From Photobacterium phosphoreum (GTDB lineage: Bacteria; Pseudomonadota; Gammaproteobacteria; Enterobacterales; Vibrionaceae), in NCBI RefSeq assembly GCF_002954725.1, contig NZ_MSCQ01000001.1, positions 1,832,844-1,896,843 on the forward strand: 64,000 nucleotides of DNA, read 5' to 3'. Below, one piece after another: positions 57,137-64,000 of this stretch (its first letter is position 1; the number at the start of each line of letters is the position of its first letter). The notes below the pieces were generated by a model. The model saw only the letters and a program-made list of their open reading frames with translations. It did no database searches and had not been told where the DNA came from. The translations under genes and the position numbers were made by a program.

Positions 57137-57916
57137 TTACAAAAATAATGGCCCCAGTGCCGAGCGCGGTAAATTAAACTCCGCAGGATAATCAACATCG
57201 ACTAAATAAAGACCCGCAGACTTTGCCGTTGGGCCAGCAATACGACGATCTTTTTGCTCAAGTACCCACTTGATCCAATCTGGTTGTTTTTCACCTTTAC
57301 CGACTTTAATCAAGCTACCTGCAATATTACGCACCATATGGTGTACAAACGCATTGGCTTTAATGTCGATAACAACAAAATCACCTTGGCGTGTAACAGT
57401 TAGATGCTCAAGACGCCACCACGGGCTACGTGATTGACATTGGGTCGCACGAAATGAAGTATAATCATGCTCGCCAATTAAATGCTGTGCTGCTTGATGC
57501 ATTTTTTCTTCATCAAGATGACCATGATAATGGCTAACACCGTGTTGAAAAATAGCCGGGCGTACAGAGTGATTATAGATAACATAACGATAACGACGCG
57601 CTGTTGCTGAAAAACGCGCATGAAAATCTTCATTCACTTCATGTGCCCAACGCACAGCAATATCTTTAGGAAGATAAGCATTCACACCCATCGTCCATGC
57701 CGCCATTTTACGGTCAATATCAACATCGAAGTGAACCACTTGTCCTGTACCATGCACCCCTGTATCGGTACGTCCAGCACAAAAAACAGCAATGGGTTTA
57801 TTAGCTATATGTGACAGCGCTTTTTCTAAACGTTCTTGAACACTATCGACATCTACTTGACGTTGCCAACCACAATATTTAGCACCATCGTATTCTATAC
57901 CTAACGCTATTCGCAT
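57137..57916 (-). CDS. truA: tRNA pseudouridine(38-40) synthase TruA
   Basis: 259 aa. Makes pseudouridine at positions 38-40 of the anticodon stem. The start [20 protein letters not shown], catalytic aspartate in [19 protein letters not shown], and [17 protein letters not shown] are family landmarks. It precedes accD and follows hubP in the order known from Vibrio. Confidence 0.97.
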   Translation of the reverse strand: MRIALGIEYDGAKYCGWQRQVDVDSVQERLEKALSHIANKPIAVFCAGRTDTGVHGTGQVVHFDVDIDRKMAAWTMGVNAYLPKDIAVRWAHEVNEDFHARFSATARRYRYVIYNHSVRPAIFQHGVSHYHGHLDEEKMHQAAQHLIGEHDYTSFRATQCQSRSPWWRLEHLTVTRQGDFVVIDIKANAFVHHMVRNIAGSLIKVGKGEKQPDWIKWVLEQKDRRIAGPTAKSAGLYLVDVDYPAEFNLPRSALGPLFL

Positions 57917-57999
57917 AATCTCACTTCGACTTAATTCAGCATAAACACACAGGCGATGTTATTTAAGCGCCTGTTCAAAACAGAGGGTGAAGTATAGGG

Positions 58000-58145
58000 G
58001 ATGGCGATACAAAGGGGAAGCAGGGACGAGTTTTCGAGGGGCGAGTTGCGAGAAAAGCAGGAAAACCAGGAAAACCAGGAAAACCAAAAACAGTATCAAG
58101 TTTTATGTCACCCAACAGTCACACAGAATTTAGGACACTCTCTAG
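58000..58145. repeat. Purine-rich mosaic repeat between truA and hubP
   Basis: CGAG-rich words at 58025-58055, then the 9-mer AGGAAAACC three times in tandem (58059-58085), then GAATTTAGGACACTCTC (58126-58142), the exact complement of 33671-33687. An open frame through it (58001-58288) has a low-complexity, repeat-derived sequence and no ribosome site. The ACACAGAATTTAGGACACTCTC end looks like an insertion-sequence terminus, perhaps IS256-like; that is inference. Confidence 0.6.
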
Positions 58146-58194
58146 CACTGCTCTTCCTAGCCCTTCGTCCCTCTAAACCTCACATATACAAAAA

Positions 58195-58222
58195 AAAGCG
58201 ACAGGCTTTCACCCATCGCTTT
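58195..58222 (-). terminator. Terminator of hubP, GAAA-capped
   Basis: AAAGCGA (58195-58201) pairs with TCGCTTT (58216-58222). On the minus strand the inner part reads TGGGTGAAAGCCTG, closing a GAAA loop by G-C and G.U pairs, and a T-run follows. Confidence 0.82.
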
Positions 58223-58271
58223 TTTATCTCGAAACTAGAACCCTCGTCCCTGCTCTGCCTCGAAACCTGTT

Positions 58272-61200
58272 TTACTTCTTCGTCTTAAACTTATCTAGCA
58301 AAGCACTCGCTTCCGCTTGGGTTTCACCCTCACCTTTTAATGCGATATCTTGCAGTAAATCAACCGCGCCACCAATATCATTCATCTCAAGGTACGCTTT
58401 AGCTAAATCTAACTGACCTGCATATTCACCCGCACTGTCCACATCAAATTGACGAATATTGGCGAACATATCAGGAAACCCTTTCAAACCAACATCAAGG
58501 TTTAATGGCTTCTCATCTGGGTCTTCTTGGTGATAATTAGGATCATCTGCTAGCAATTGATCAATACTAATGTAAGCCGATGCTGTAGACGTTGCTGTTT
58601 TAACATCTTCTTGCGCTAAATCCGGTTGTTTAGACCAATCTTCGTGCTCAAGTTCAGGTTCAGCGACCATGCTTTGCCAAACAGCGGCTTCATCTTCTGC
58701 TAATACATGTTCATTATCAGCAATAGCGCTATCGACTGTTGGGGTTAATAACTGCTCACGCTCATCATGATTAAGGCCACGTTGAGGCATAGCCGTTGTT
58801 GATTGTGCACCATCAAACAGCAACGCCTCCATGTCTAAACCAGCAGAATCGATTCGATCTTGCTCCGCTTCTGGCGAATGATCGACAACAGCAGTAACAC
58901 CTTGAGACGATGGTTGCGGTTTAAAGCCTTGCTCAATCGCATATTGCTCTAATTCATGCTGCTCTTCAAATGAGGCAAATAATGCTTCATCTTCATCAAA
59001 CTCTGGCAAGCTGCTGACATCAATATTATCAAACGCGTATTCCAGATGACGCGCAGTATCAAACGGTGAATAATCAGGCTCAACATTAGCGCTAGCATTA
59101 TCAACAGGTACTTGTTGACGTTGCTCTGCCGCTTGTGCCGCTTGCTGTAATTGACGAGTAACATTGTCGATGGCAATTTGCTCATCAATCTCTGAACGCT
59201 CATCCATTTGTTCTAATGGTGCGGCTTGCGGATCATCAAACGCTGAGTTTTCATCAAACTCAGGTAAATCATCAAGACTTAATGGCGTATTGTGAATTGC
59301 ATCCGCGGCTGGCAGTGCTGACATGTCTTCATCATAGTGATCAAACGCGGCTTGCTCATCAAACTCGGGCAAATCATCAACACTAAACGAGGGTGTTTGT
59401 TGCTCATCAGCAAGCAGTTCATCTAATAAATCAGTACTGTTTTCAGCTAATTCAATATCACTACCAAACGATTTATCATCGTCATCAGCGACTAAATCAT
59501 CTAATAATTCAGTACTATCTTCAGCAAATAACGATTCGTCATCATTCACTTCAGATTGAGTCGATGCAGCATTTATGTCAGGCAAATCATGATTAAACTG
59601 AGAAAATAAGATATCGAGTTCATCTTGAGAAACCGCTTTAGTGCCGACTAATTCCGATTCAGCGAATGCTTCAGGCTGAGAAACATCTGATGCCTGTGCT
59701 TGTTGCAAGATCTCATCTAATAACGCTTGGTCTGATAACTGTTTATCCGCATCATTGTCATCTTCAACAGTTGATGCTGATGCTGGCGATGAAATAATCG
59801 CTTCATCATATTCAGACAAATCAAAATTAGTATTATCATCTTCGCTCAGCGATTTTTCCCATAACGTAGCTAATGCTTCATCCGCACTCGGTTCTGGTTT
59901 CGCATCAAGCTCGTCGAGCGCACGCGACATGTCTTCCAGACCGATAGCATCATCATGAGTAACCGAAATTGTACTGAGGTTATTATCAAAGACACTGTCA
60001 TCAAAATCAGTTTCAGCCAATGCCGCTACAGGTTGATGATCTTCATTGTTAATAACAGTCGCATTGTCGTTTTTATTCACATGCTGATTAGGCTCAATAT
60101 CCGCAAATAAATCATCATCTGCAAATAAATCATCAAGATCGTCGTTATGATCGATATCAACTAAATTAATTGGCGGTACAACAGCGGTGCTATTATCATT
60201 ATCAGCAATAGGAGCAGGTAACGATTGCGGTTCGGGATCATTTTTCTTACGGCGGAATAACAATAAAGCCAATAATGCTGCAATTAAACCACCAGGAATA
60301 ATACCTGCGGCAGCCAATGCCCATGGATTATTGGTCAAGCGATCAAGCCATGTTTCAGGTACTGGCTCGACGACAGCAGCTTGCTGTTTCTGTTGCTCTA
60401 AAAACGACACCATTTGTTGACGAATGCTATCACTTTCGGTGACTTGATCTTTTAATGTCGCCATATCTTGCTGCATAGCCGATAAACGTAACCGTAATGC
60501 GTGATTACTTTCGACTAATGCGTTCATCTTTACATGAGCAACATCAACGTGTGGCAGAACAGGTTTCGCAGGGATTATCGTACTGTTGTTAACATCATTA
60601 GTATCAGTAACATCAGTAGTATCAGCAATCACTGCTGCATTAACAGTATTATTATCCGTCGTTGCAAGTGGCTCAGTTGCAACAGTTACAGGTTGCTGTG
60701 CGAGCTTATCAGTAGTAGCAGCCTTCGCTTGAGGTGCAATGTCATAGCTAACCGTTGGCACCGTAGCAATGATTGTTTTTTTCAATGGCGCGGTTGTATC
60801 CGCTGCCGAAGCAATCGGTACTGATACCTCTTTTTCAGCCGCCACAGATTTCGACGCTTTTAATTCTGCCAAGCGTCTTTTTTCCAATTCTGTCGCATAA
60901 GGTGCACGTAATTGATCTGCAGCTAATTTACGGCTAACCGCACTAATACGTTGCTGCTGAATTTGCTCCATTGTCGGCAGTTTTAAATAACTTCCTGGCA
61001 ACAGTGAATGGATATTATTATTTTCAAAGGCATCACGGTTAAGATTATAAATAGCCCCAATGACTTTAAAAATAGACACATCTTGATTCGGCAAATGGCG
61101 TGACGCAATGCCCCACAACGTTTCACTTTCATACGTTGGACCATAGCTTTTTGCCATCAATGACGATGTCGAAAACGGTTTGGCTGATACATTCAGCGGG

Positions 61201-61361
61201 CTCGGGGCAGTATCTCGATTGAGAGTTGCGTACGAGCTGTCTTCATTCGCAGGACCGACGATACGTATAGTATTTGCATTCACTACGGGTAAGTAAGACG
61301 AAATAGTAACAAAAGCGACCGGTAGTACCATACGTTTAAGTATTTTTGGGATGTTAGACAC
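58272..61361 (-). CDS. hubP: FimV/HubP family polar hub protein
   Basis: 1029 aa. Signal-like N-terminus (MSNIPKILKRMVLPVAFVTI), a periplasmic LysM domain (about 78-130, ESETLWGIASRHLPNQ...GSYLKLPT), a coiled coil (about 275-325), one membrane helix (about 349-369, IIPGGLIAALLALLLF), a very acidic cytoplasmic region with repeats, and a C-terminal FimV domain (LDLAKAYLEMNDIGGAVDLLQDI). In V. cholerae HubP anchors ParA1, chemotaxis and flagellar number proteins at the pole. Short repeats SLPEFDE / DLPEFDE occur three times. Vibrio HubP is longer (about 1,600 aa), so this is a compact form. Lies between asd and truA as in Vibrio. Confidence 0.92.
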   Translation of the reverse strand: MSNIPKILKRMVLPVAFVTISSYLPVVNANTIRIVGPANEDSSYATLNRDTAPSPLNVSAKPFSTSSLMAKSYGPTYESETLWGIASRHLPNQDVSIFKVIGAIYNLNRDAFENNNIHSLLPGSYLKLPTMEQIQQQRISAVSRKLAADQLRAPYATELEKRRLAELKASKSVAAEKEVSVPIASAADTTAPLKKTIIATVPTVSYDIAPQAKAATTDKLAQQPVTVATEPLATTDNNTVNAAVIADTTDVTDTNDVNNSTIIPAKPVLPHVDVAHVKMNALVESNHALRLRLSAMQQDMATLKDQVTESDSIRQQMVSFLEQQKQQAAVVEPVPETWLDRLTNNPWALAAAGIIPGGLIAALLALLLFRRKKNDPEPQSLPAPIADNDNSTAVVPPINLVDIDHNDDLDDLFADDDLFADIEPNQHVNKNDNATVINNEDHQPVAALAETDFDDSVFDNNLSTISVTHDDAIGLEDMSRALDELDAKPEPSADEALATLWEKSLSEDDNTNFDLSEYDEAIISSPASASTVEDDNDADKQLSDQALLDEILQQAQASDVSQPEAFAESELVGTKAVSQDELDILFSQFNHDLPDINAASTQSEVNDDESLFAEDSTELLDDLVADDDDKSFGSDIELAENSTDLLDELLADEQQTPSFSVDDLPEFDEQAAFDHYDEDMSALPAADAIHNTPLSLDDLPEFDENSAFDDPQAAPLEQMDERSEIDEQIAIDNVTRQLQQAAQAAEQRQQVPVDNASANVEPDYSPFDTARHLEYAFDNIDVSSLPEFDEDEALFASFEEQHELEQYAIEQGFKPQPSSQGVTAVVDHSPEAEQDRIDSAGLDMEALLFDGAQSTTAMPQRGLNHDEREQLLTPTVDSAIADNEHVLAEDEAAVWQSMVAEPELEHEDWSKQPDLAQEDVKTATSTASAYISIDQLLADDPNYHQEDPDEKPLNLDVGLKGFPDMFANIRQFDVDSAGEYAGQLDLAKAYLEMNDIGGAVDLLQDIALKGEGETQAEASALLDKFKTKK

Positions 61362-61673
61362 TGCCTACATTCCTCTTTGGCAGAGATAAAATTGCCCGAA
61401 ATCGTCGCCTAGCAACAAATTCGAAATAATAGTTTCTGGTGATAACGACCTAATAATAACGACCAATATCAATAAAGCTTGAATAGCGATATTTAATCAT
61501 AACAAGCACCATATTATGTCAAGTTATCAGCAAAAGAAAAGCAAGCAGCTAACGAAATAAAAAAGCGACCGGCTTGCACCCATCGCTTTGTTATTTTGTT
61601 AGCAAGTTTGTTCGCGCTATTGTGTCAGCAGACACTAATAACGCGATCTAGACCTTACTTTTATTGCAGCTAA
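61362..61673. other. Spacer between asd and hubP
   Basis: Holds the asd terminator (61561-61590) and presumably the hubP promoter on the minus strand. I saw no clear -10/-35 pair and no other feature. Confidence 0.4.
61561..61590 (-). terminator. Terminator of asd, GCAA-capped
   Basis: AAAGCGA (61562-61568) pairs with TCGCTTT (61583-61589). On the minus strand the apex reads GGGTGCAAGCCG, a GCAA (GNRA) loop with the same closing pairs as the purF and hubP terminators, then T-rich sequence. Confidence 0.78.
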
Positions 61674-62687
61674 TTACAAATAATCTGCAATTAATTTTTC
61701 TGCAATTTGAACACTGTTCGTCGCTGCGCCTTTACGGACGTTATCAGCCACAATCCACATGTTAAGTCCACATGGATGACTAATATCTTCACGAATACGA
61801 CCGACCATCACATGATCTTTACCAACAGCATCGGTAACTTGAGTTGGGTATTCATTGGTTGGGAATACTTCAATACCGTCAGTATTCTCAAGTAAGTTAA
61901 TCACATCTTCTAATACAATCGGTTGATGCGTTTCAACGTGTACTGCTTCGCCATGACCAAAGAATGATGACACGCGTACACAGGTTGGATTCACACGAAT
62001 ACTTGAATCGCCTAAAATCTTCTGCGTTTCCCACACCATTTTCATTTCTTCTTTGGTGTAGCCGTTATCCATAAACTCATCAATCTGTGGAATACAGTTA
62101 AATGCAATTTGCTTATCGTAAGCTTTGGTTTCAATTGGCAGACCATTAAGCAGTTTTGCTGTTTGTCCTGCTAGCTCATCAATACCTTTACGGCCTGAAC
62201 CTGACACTGACTGATACGTTGCCACGTTAATGCGATCAATACCGTAAGCATCTTGAATTGGCTTAAGTGCGACTAACATCTGAATTGTTGAACAATTCGG
62301 GTTAGCGATAATATTACGGTTACGGTAATCTGCAATCGCTTCTGGGTTCACTTCTGGAATAACCAGCGGTACATCATATTCGTAACGGAATTCAGAGGTA
62401 TTATCGATAACCACAACACCTTGCTCAGTGGCAATCGGTGCCCAATGGCGTGATGCTTCAGCGCCTGCTGAGAACAAGGCAATTTGCACTTGGCTCCAGT
62501 CGAAATCTTCTACATTACGAACGCGGGTTGATTTACCTTTAAAACGTAACGCTTTTCCTGCGCTACGATCACTTGCTAACAAGTAAAGATTGCGAACAGG
62601 AAAATTGCGAGCTTCTAGTACTTCAACCATGGCTTCGCCCACTGCGCCTGTTGCGCCGAGTATTGCGATATCATATTCCTGACTCAT
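61674..62687 (-). CDS. asd: Aspartate-semialdehyde dehydrogenase
   Basis: 337 aa. NADPH site [15 protein letters not shown] (residues 11-25), catalytic C132 in NPNCSTIQ, and [14 protein letters not shown]. It reduces aspartyl phosphate on the route to lysine, threonine, methionine and diaminopimelate. It occupies the position of E. coli usg (pdxB-usg-truA), a paralogue that has lost the enzyme role; here the catalytic cysteine is kept. Its ATG overlaps the pdxB stop by four bases. Confidence 0.92.
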   Translation of the reverse strand: MSQEYDIAILGATGAVGEAMVEVLEARNFPVRNLYLLASDRSAGKALRFKGKSTRVRNVEDFDWSQVQIALFSAGAEASRHWAPIATEQGVVVIDNTSEFRYEYDVPLVIPEVNPEAIADYRNRNIIANPNCSTIQMLVALKPIQDAYGIDRINVATYQSVSGSGRKGIDELAGQTAKLLNGLPIETKAYDKQIAFNCIPQIDEFMDNGYTKEEMKMVWETQKILGDSSIRVNPTCVRVSSFFGHGEAVHVETHQPIVLEDVINLLENTDGIEVFPTNEYPTQVTDAVGKDHVMVGRIREDISHPCGLNMWIVADNVRKGAATNSVQIAEKLIADYL

Positions 62688-63859
62688 TGTGTAACCTCTA
62701 CTACTGTAAAACCTAATTTAGCCAGCGACTCTACCGCAAACTCGGCCTTCGCCGCTACTGTAATCGCACTATATTCACGTCGATCCCAGTAATTTTTACG
62801 CATTAGATCAAAAGCGGTTGCCATTTTGCTGTTATCGTCGCCAGCAGCTAACATTTCACGACGGAAAATACCGTCGTCTTTGCGAACATCATAAACTAAT
62901 TGGATCAAACTAAATAACGTTGCTTCATCCCATTGTCGGCTTAATTGCACCGAGGGTACAGGTGCAATTGGTAATAAATCGCTCGCCAATGCGTGGTGAT
63001 TATTACCTAAAAATTGACAAAAACTGTTAAACACCATCGTGGTGCCACGCGCTTTACCTTCAAGGCCATATCCCGCCACATGTGGAGTAGCAAATGCCAA
63101 TAAAGGCAATAATTCTAAATCAACCAACGGTTCTTGCTCAAATACATCTAACACTGCGGTTAATGCTTTGCCTGAACCTGAGCTTGACGCTTGCAGAGCT
63201 TGTTTCAACGCCTGATTATCAACCACTGGCCCACGGGCAGCATTAATTAAAATTGCCTTCGGCTGCATCGCTGCTAAAAAGTCTGCATCAATTAAATGAT
63301 GGGTGGGATGATCCCCTGTACGTGTTATCGGAGTGTGGGTGGTGATCACATCACACTCAGCCAATAAACGCTCAAGTGAATCAAACTCACGCTTATCACC
63401 TCGTGCTTGCTTAAGCGGATCATTTAACAGATAACGAATACCCAAAGCATCAAGACATTTGGCTAAATACGTACCGACGTTACCCGCACCGATAATACCA
63501 ATGGTGCGATCAAAAATAGAAAAATCCTGTTGCTGACCTAATACCATCAAGCTACTTAACACATATTCCGCTACACCGACTTTGTTACAACCAGGTGCTG
63601 CGGTAAAGGTAATCCCCTTGGCGGCTAATAAATCCTGATCAACATGATCTTGGCCTGCGGTTGCGGTACCCACAAATTTCAATTTATCGGCTTTAGCAAT
63701 GAGATCAGCATTCACTTTCGTTACAGAACGGATCATTAAGGCATCAATGCCCACTAAATCATCAGCGGTTAAATTACGTCCTGGCTTAGCAATCACCTCG
63801 CCCAATTGACTAAATAATTGCTGGGCATAAGGCATGTTTTCATCGATAAGGATTTTCAT
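62684..63859 (-). CDS. pdxB: Erythronate-4-phosphate dehydrogenase PdxB
   Basis: 391 aa. D-isomer-specific 2-hydroxyacid dehydrogenase of pyridoxal phosphate synthesis. N-terminal [20 protein letters not shown], Rossmann motif [32 protein letters not shown], a VLDVFEQEP segment and an ATPHVAGY histidine are all in place, followed by the C-terminal domain special to PdxB. It is coupled to asd by an ATGA overlap. Confidence 0.96.
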   Translation of the reverse strand: MKILIDENMPYAQQLFSQLGEVIAKPGRNLTADDLVGIDALMIRSVTKVNADLIAKADKLKFVGTATAGQDHVDQDLLAAKGITFTAAPGCNKVGVAEYVLSSLMVLGQQQDFSIFDRTIGIIGAGNVGTYLAKCLDALGIRYLLNDPLKQARGDKREFDSLERLLAECDVITTHTPITRTGDHPTHHLIDADFLAAMQPKAILINAARGPVVDNQALKQALQASSSGSGKALTAVLDVFEQEPLVDLELLPLLAFATPHVAGYGLEGKARGTTMVFNSFCQFLGNNHHALASDLLPIAPVPSVQLSRQWDEATLFSLIQLVYDVRKDDGIFRREMLAAGDDNSKMATAFDLMRKNYWDRREYSAITVAAKAEFAVESLAKLGFTVVEVTQ

Positions 63860-63924
63860 ATACGTCCTGTAGAGAGAATAAAAGAGAAAGGATCGTGCAA
63901 AAATTATTATATAGGAGAGAACGA

Positions 63925-64000
63925 CAGGTTTCGAGGGAAAGCAGGTAACTAGGGATGAGGAAGAGATAGAGGTTTAAGGTTCAAGGTGCAAGGAAAAGCA
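63925..64000. repeat. Purine-rich mosaic repeat upstream of pdxB (runs off the window)
   Basis: CAGGTTTCGAGG (63925-63936) is the exact complement of 58258-58269, and AAGCAGG, GGGATGAGG and AAGGTT/AAGGTG words follow as in the spacers at 33600 and 58000. No open frame. It continues past the window end. Confidence 0.5.

Noticed and set aside
58001..58288. 95-residue plus-strand open frame in the truA/hubP spacer
   Set aside because: It runs through the tandem 9-mer and CGAG repeats, gives low-complexity ENQENQENQ sequence, has no ribosome site and overlaps the end of hubP.
61674..62687. Usg (catalytically dead Asd paralogue), suggested by the pdxB-usg-truA order of E. coli
   Set aside because: The catalytic cysteine motif NPNCSTIQ and the other active-site segments are intact, so a working Asd is more likely.

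Overview
The window reads as a chromosomal segment of a marine gammaproteobacterium of the family Vibrionaceae, most like Photobacterium. This rests on low GC (roughly 40% by eye), FadR carrying the long Vibrio-type insertion, a FimV/HubP polar hub gene between asd and truA, a class II periplasmic cAMP phosphodiesterase like that of Vibrio fischeri, and Vibrio/E. coli gene orders (msrB-gapA-yeaD, fadR-nhaB-dsbB, tig-clpP-clpX-lon-hupB-ppiD-ybaV, truA-accD-folC-dedD-cvpA-purF, pdxB-asd). The genus is an inference. I see no prophage, CRISPR array or intact insertion sequence.

Layout. 1-3000: the start of msrB facing gapA, then yeaD and a VOC protein. 3500-8400: the starvation kinase operon yeaG-yeaH-ycgB. 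8500-12100: fadR divergent from nhaB-dsbB. 12200-20700: mostly single genes (mutT, yecA, dusC, ypfJ, cpdP, two cysteine-cluster proteins, Tim44 and TM2 membrane proteins). 20900-23400: a TetR regulator with an LplT-PlsC fusion. 23500-29800: menaquinone operon menF-D-H-C-E, lacking menB. 30200-33600: alaA, then the overlapping HD-domain pair yfbR and dGTPase. 33800-35300: tapT and rhombosortase starting 10 bp apart on opposite strands, then ybaV. 35400-44300: the proteostasis block ppiD, hupB, lon, clpX, clpP, tig. 44600-46500: tRNA-Arg and folD. 46500-51400: rfaH, a peptide transporter, rssB, a LysR regulator. 51600-63900: purF, cvpA, dedD, folC, accD, truA, hubP, asd, pdxB.

The most striking object is at 44903-45234 on the minus strand: a tRNA-Arg(UCU) gene split between anticodon positions 34 and 35 by a 255-nt group I intron. 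All core elements (P1 with a U.G splice-site pair, P, Q, R and S segments, P2-P9, terminal G) can be read off and resemble the Azoarcus tRNA-Ile intron, with an extra hairpin between P7 and P3. Just past the tRNA terminator lies a 51-residue C-terminal remnant of an HNH endonuclease. The tRNA has its own strong promoter and terminator.

Regulation visible in the sequence includes heat-shock-like promoters before lon and before tig-clpP-clpX, PurR boxes before cvpA-purF and folD, a CRP-like site between msrB and gapA, and many intrinsic terminators. Three spacers (33593-33765, 58000-58270, 63925-64000) hold related purine-rich mosaic repeats; two share an exact 17-mer in opposite orientation.
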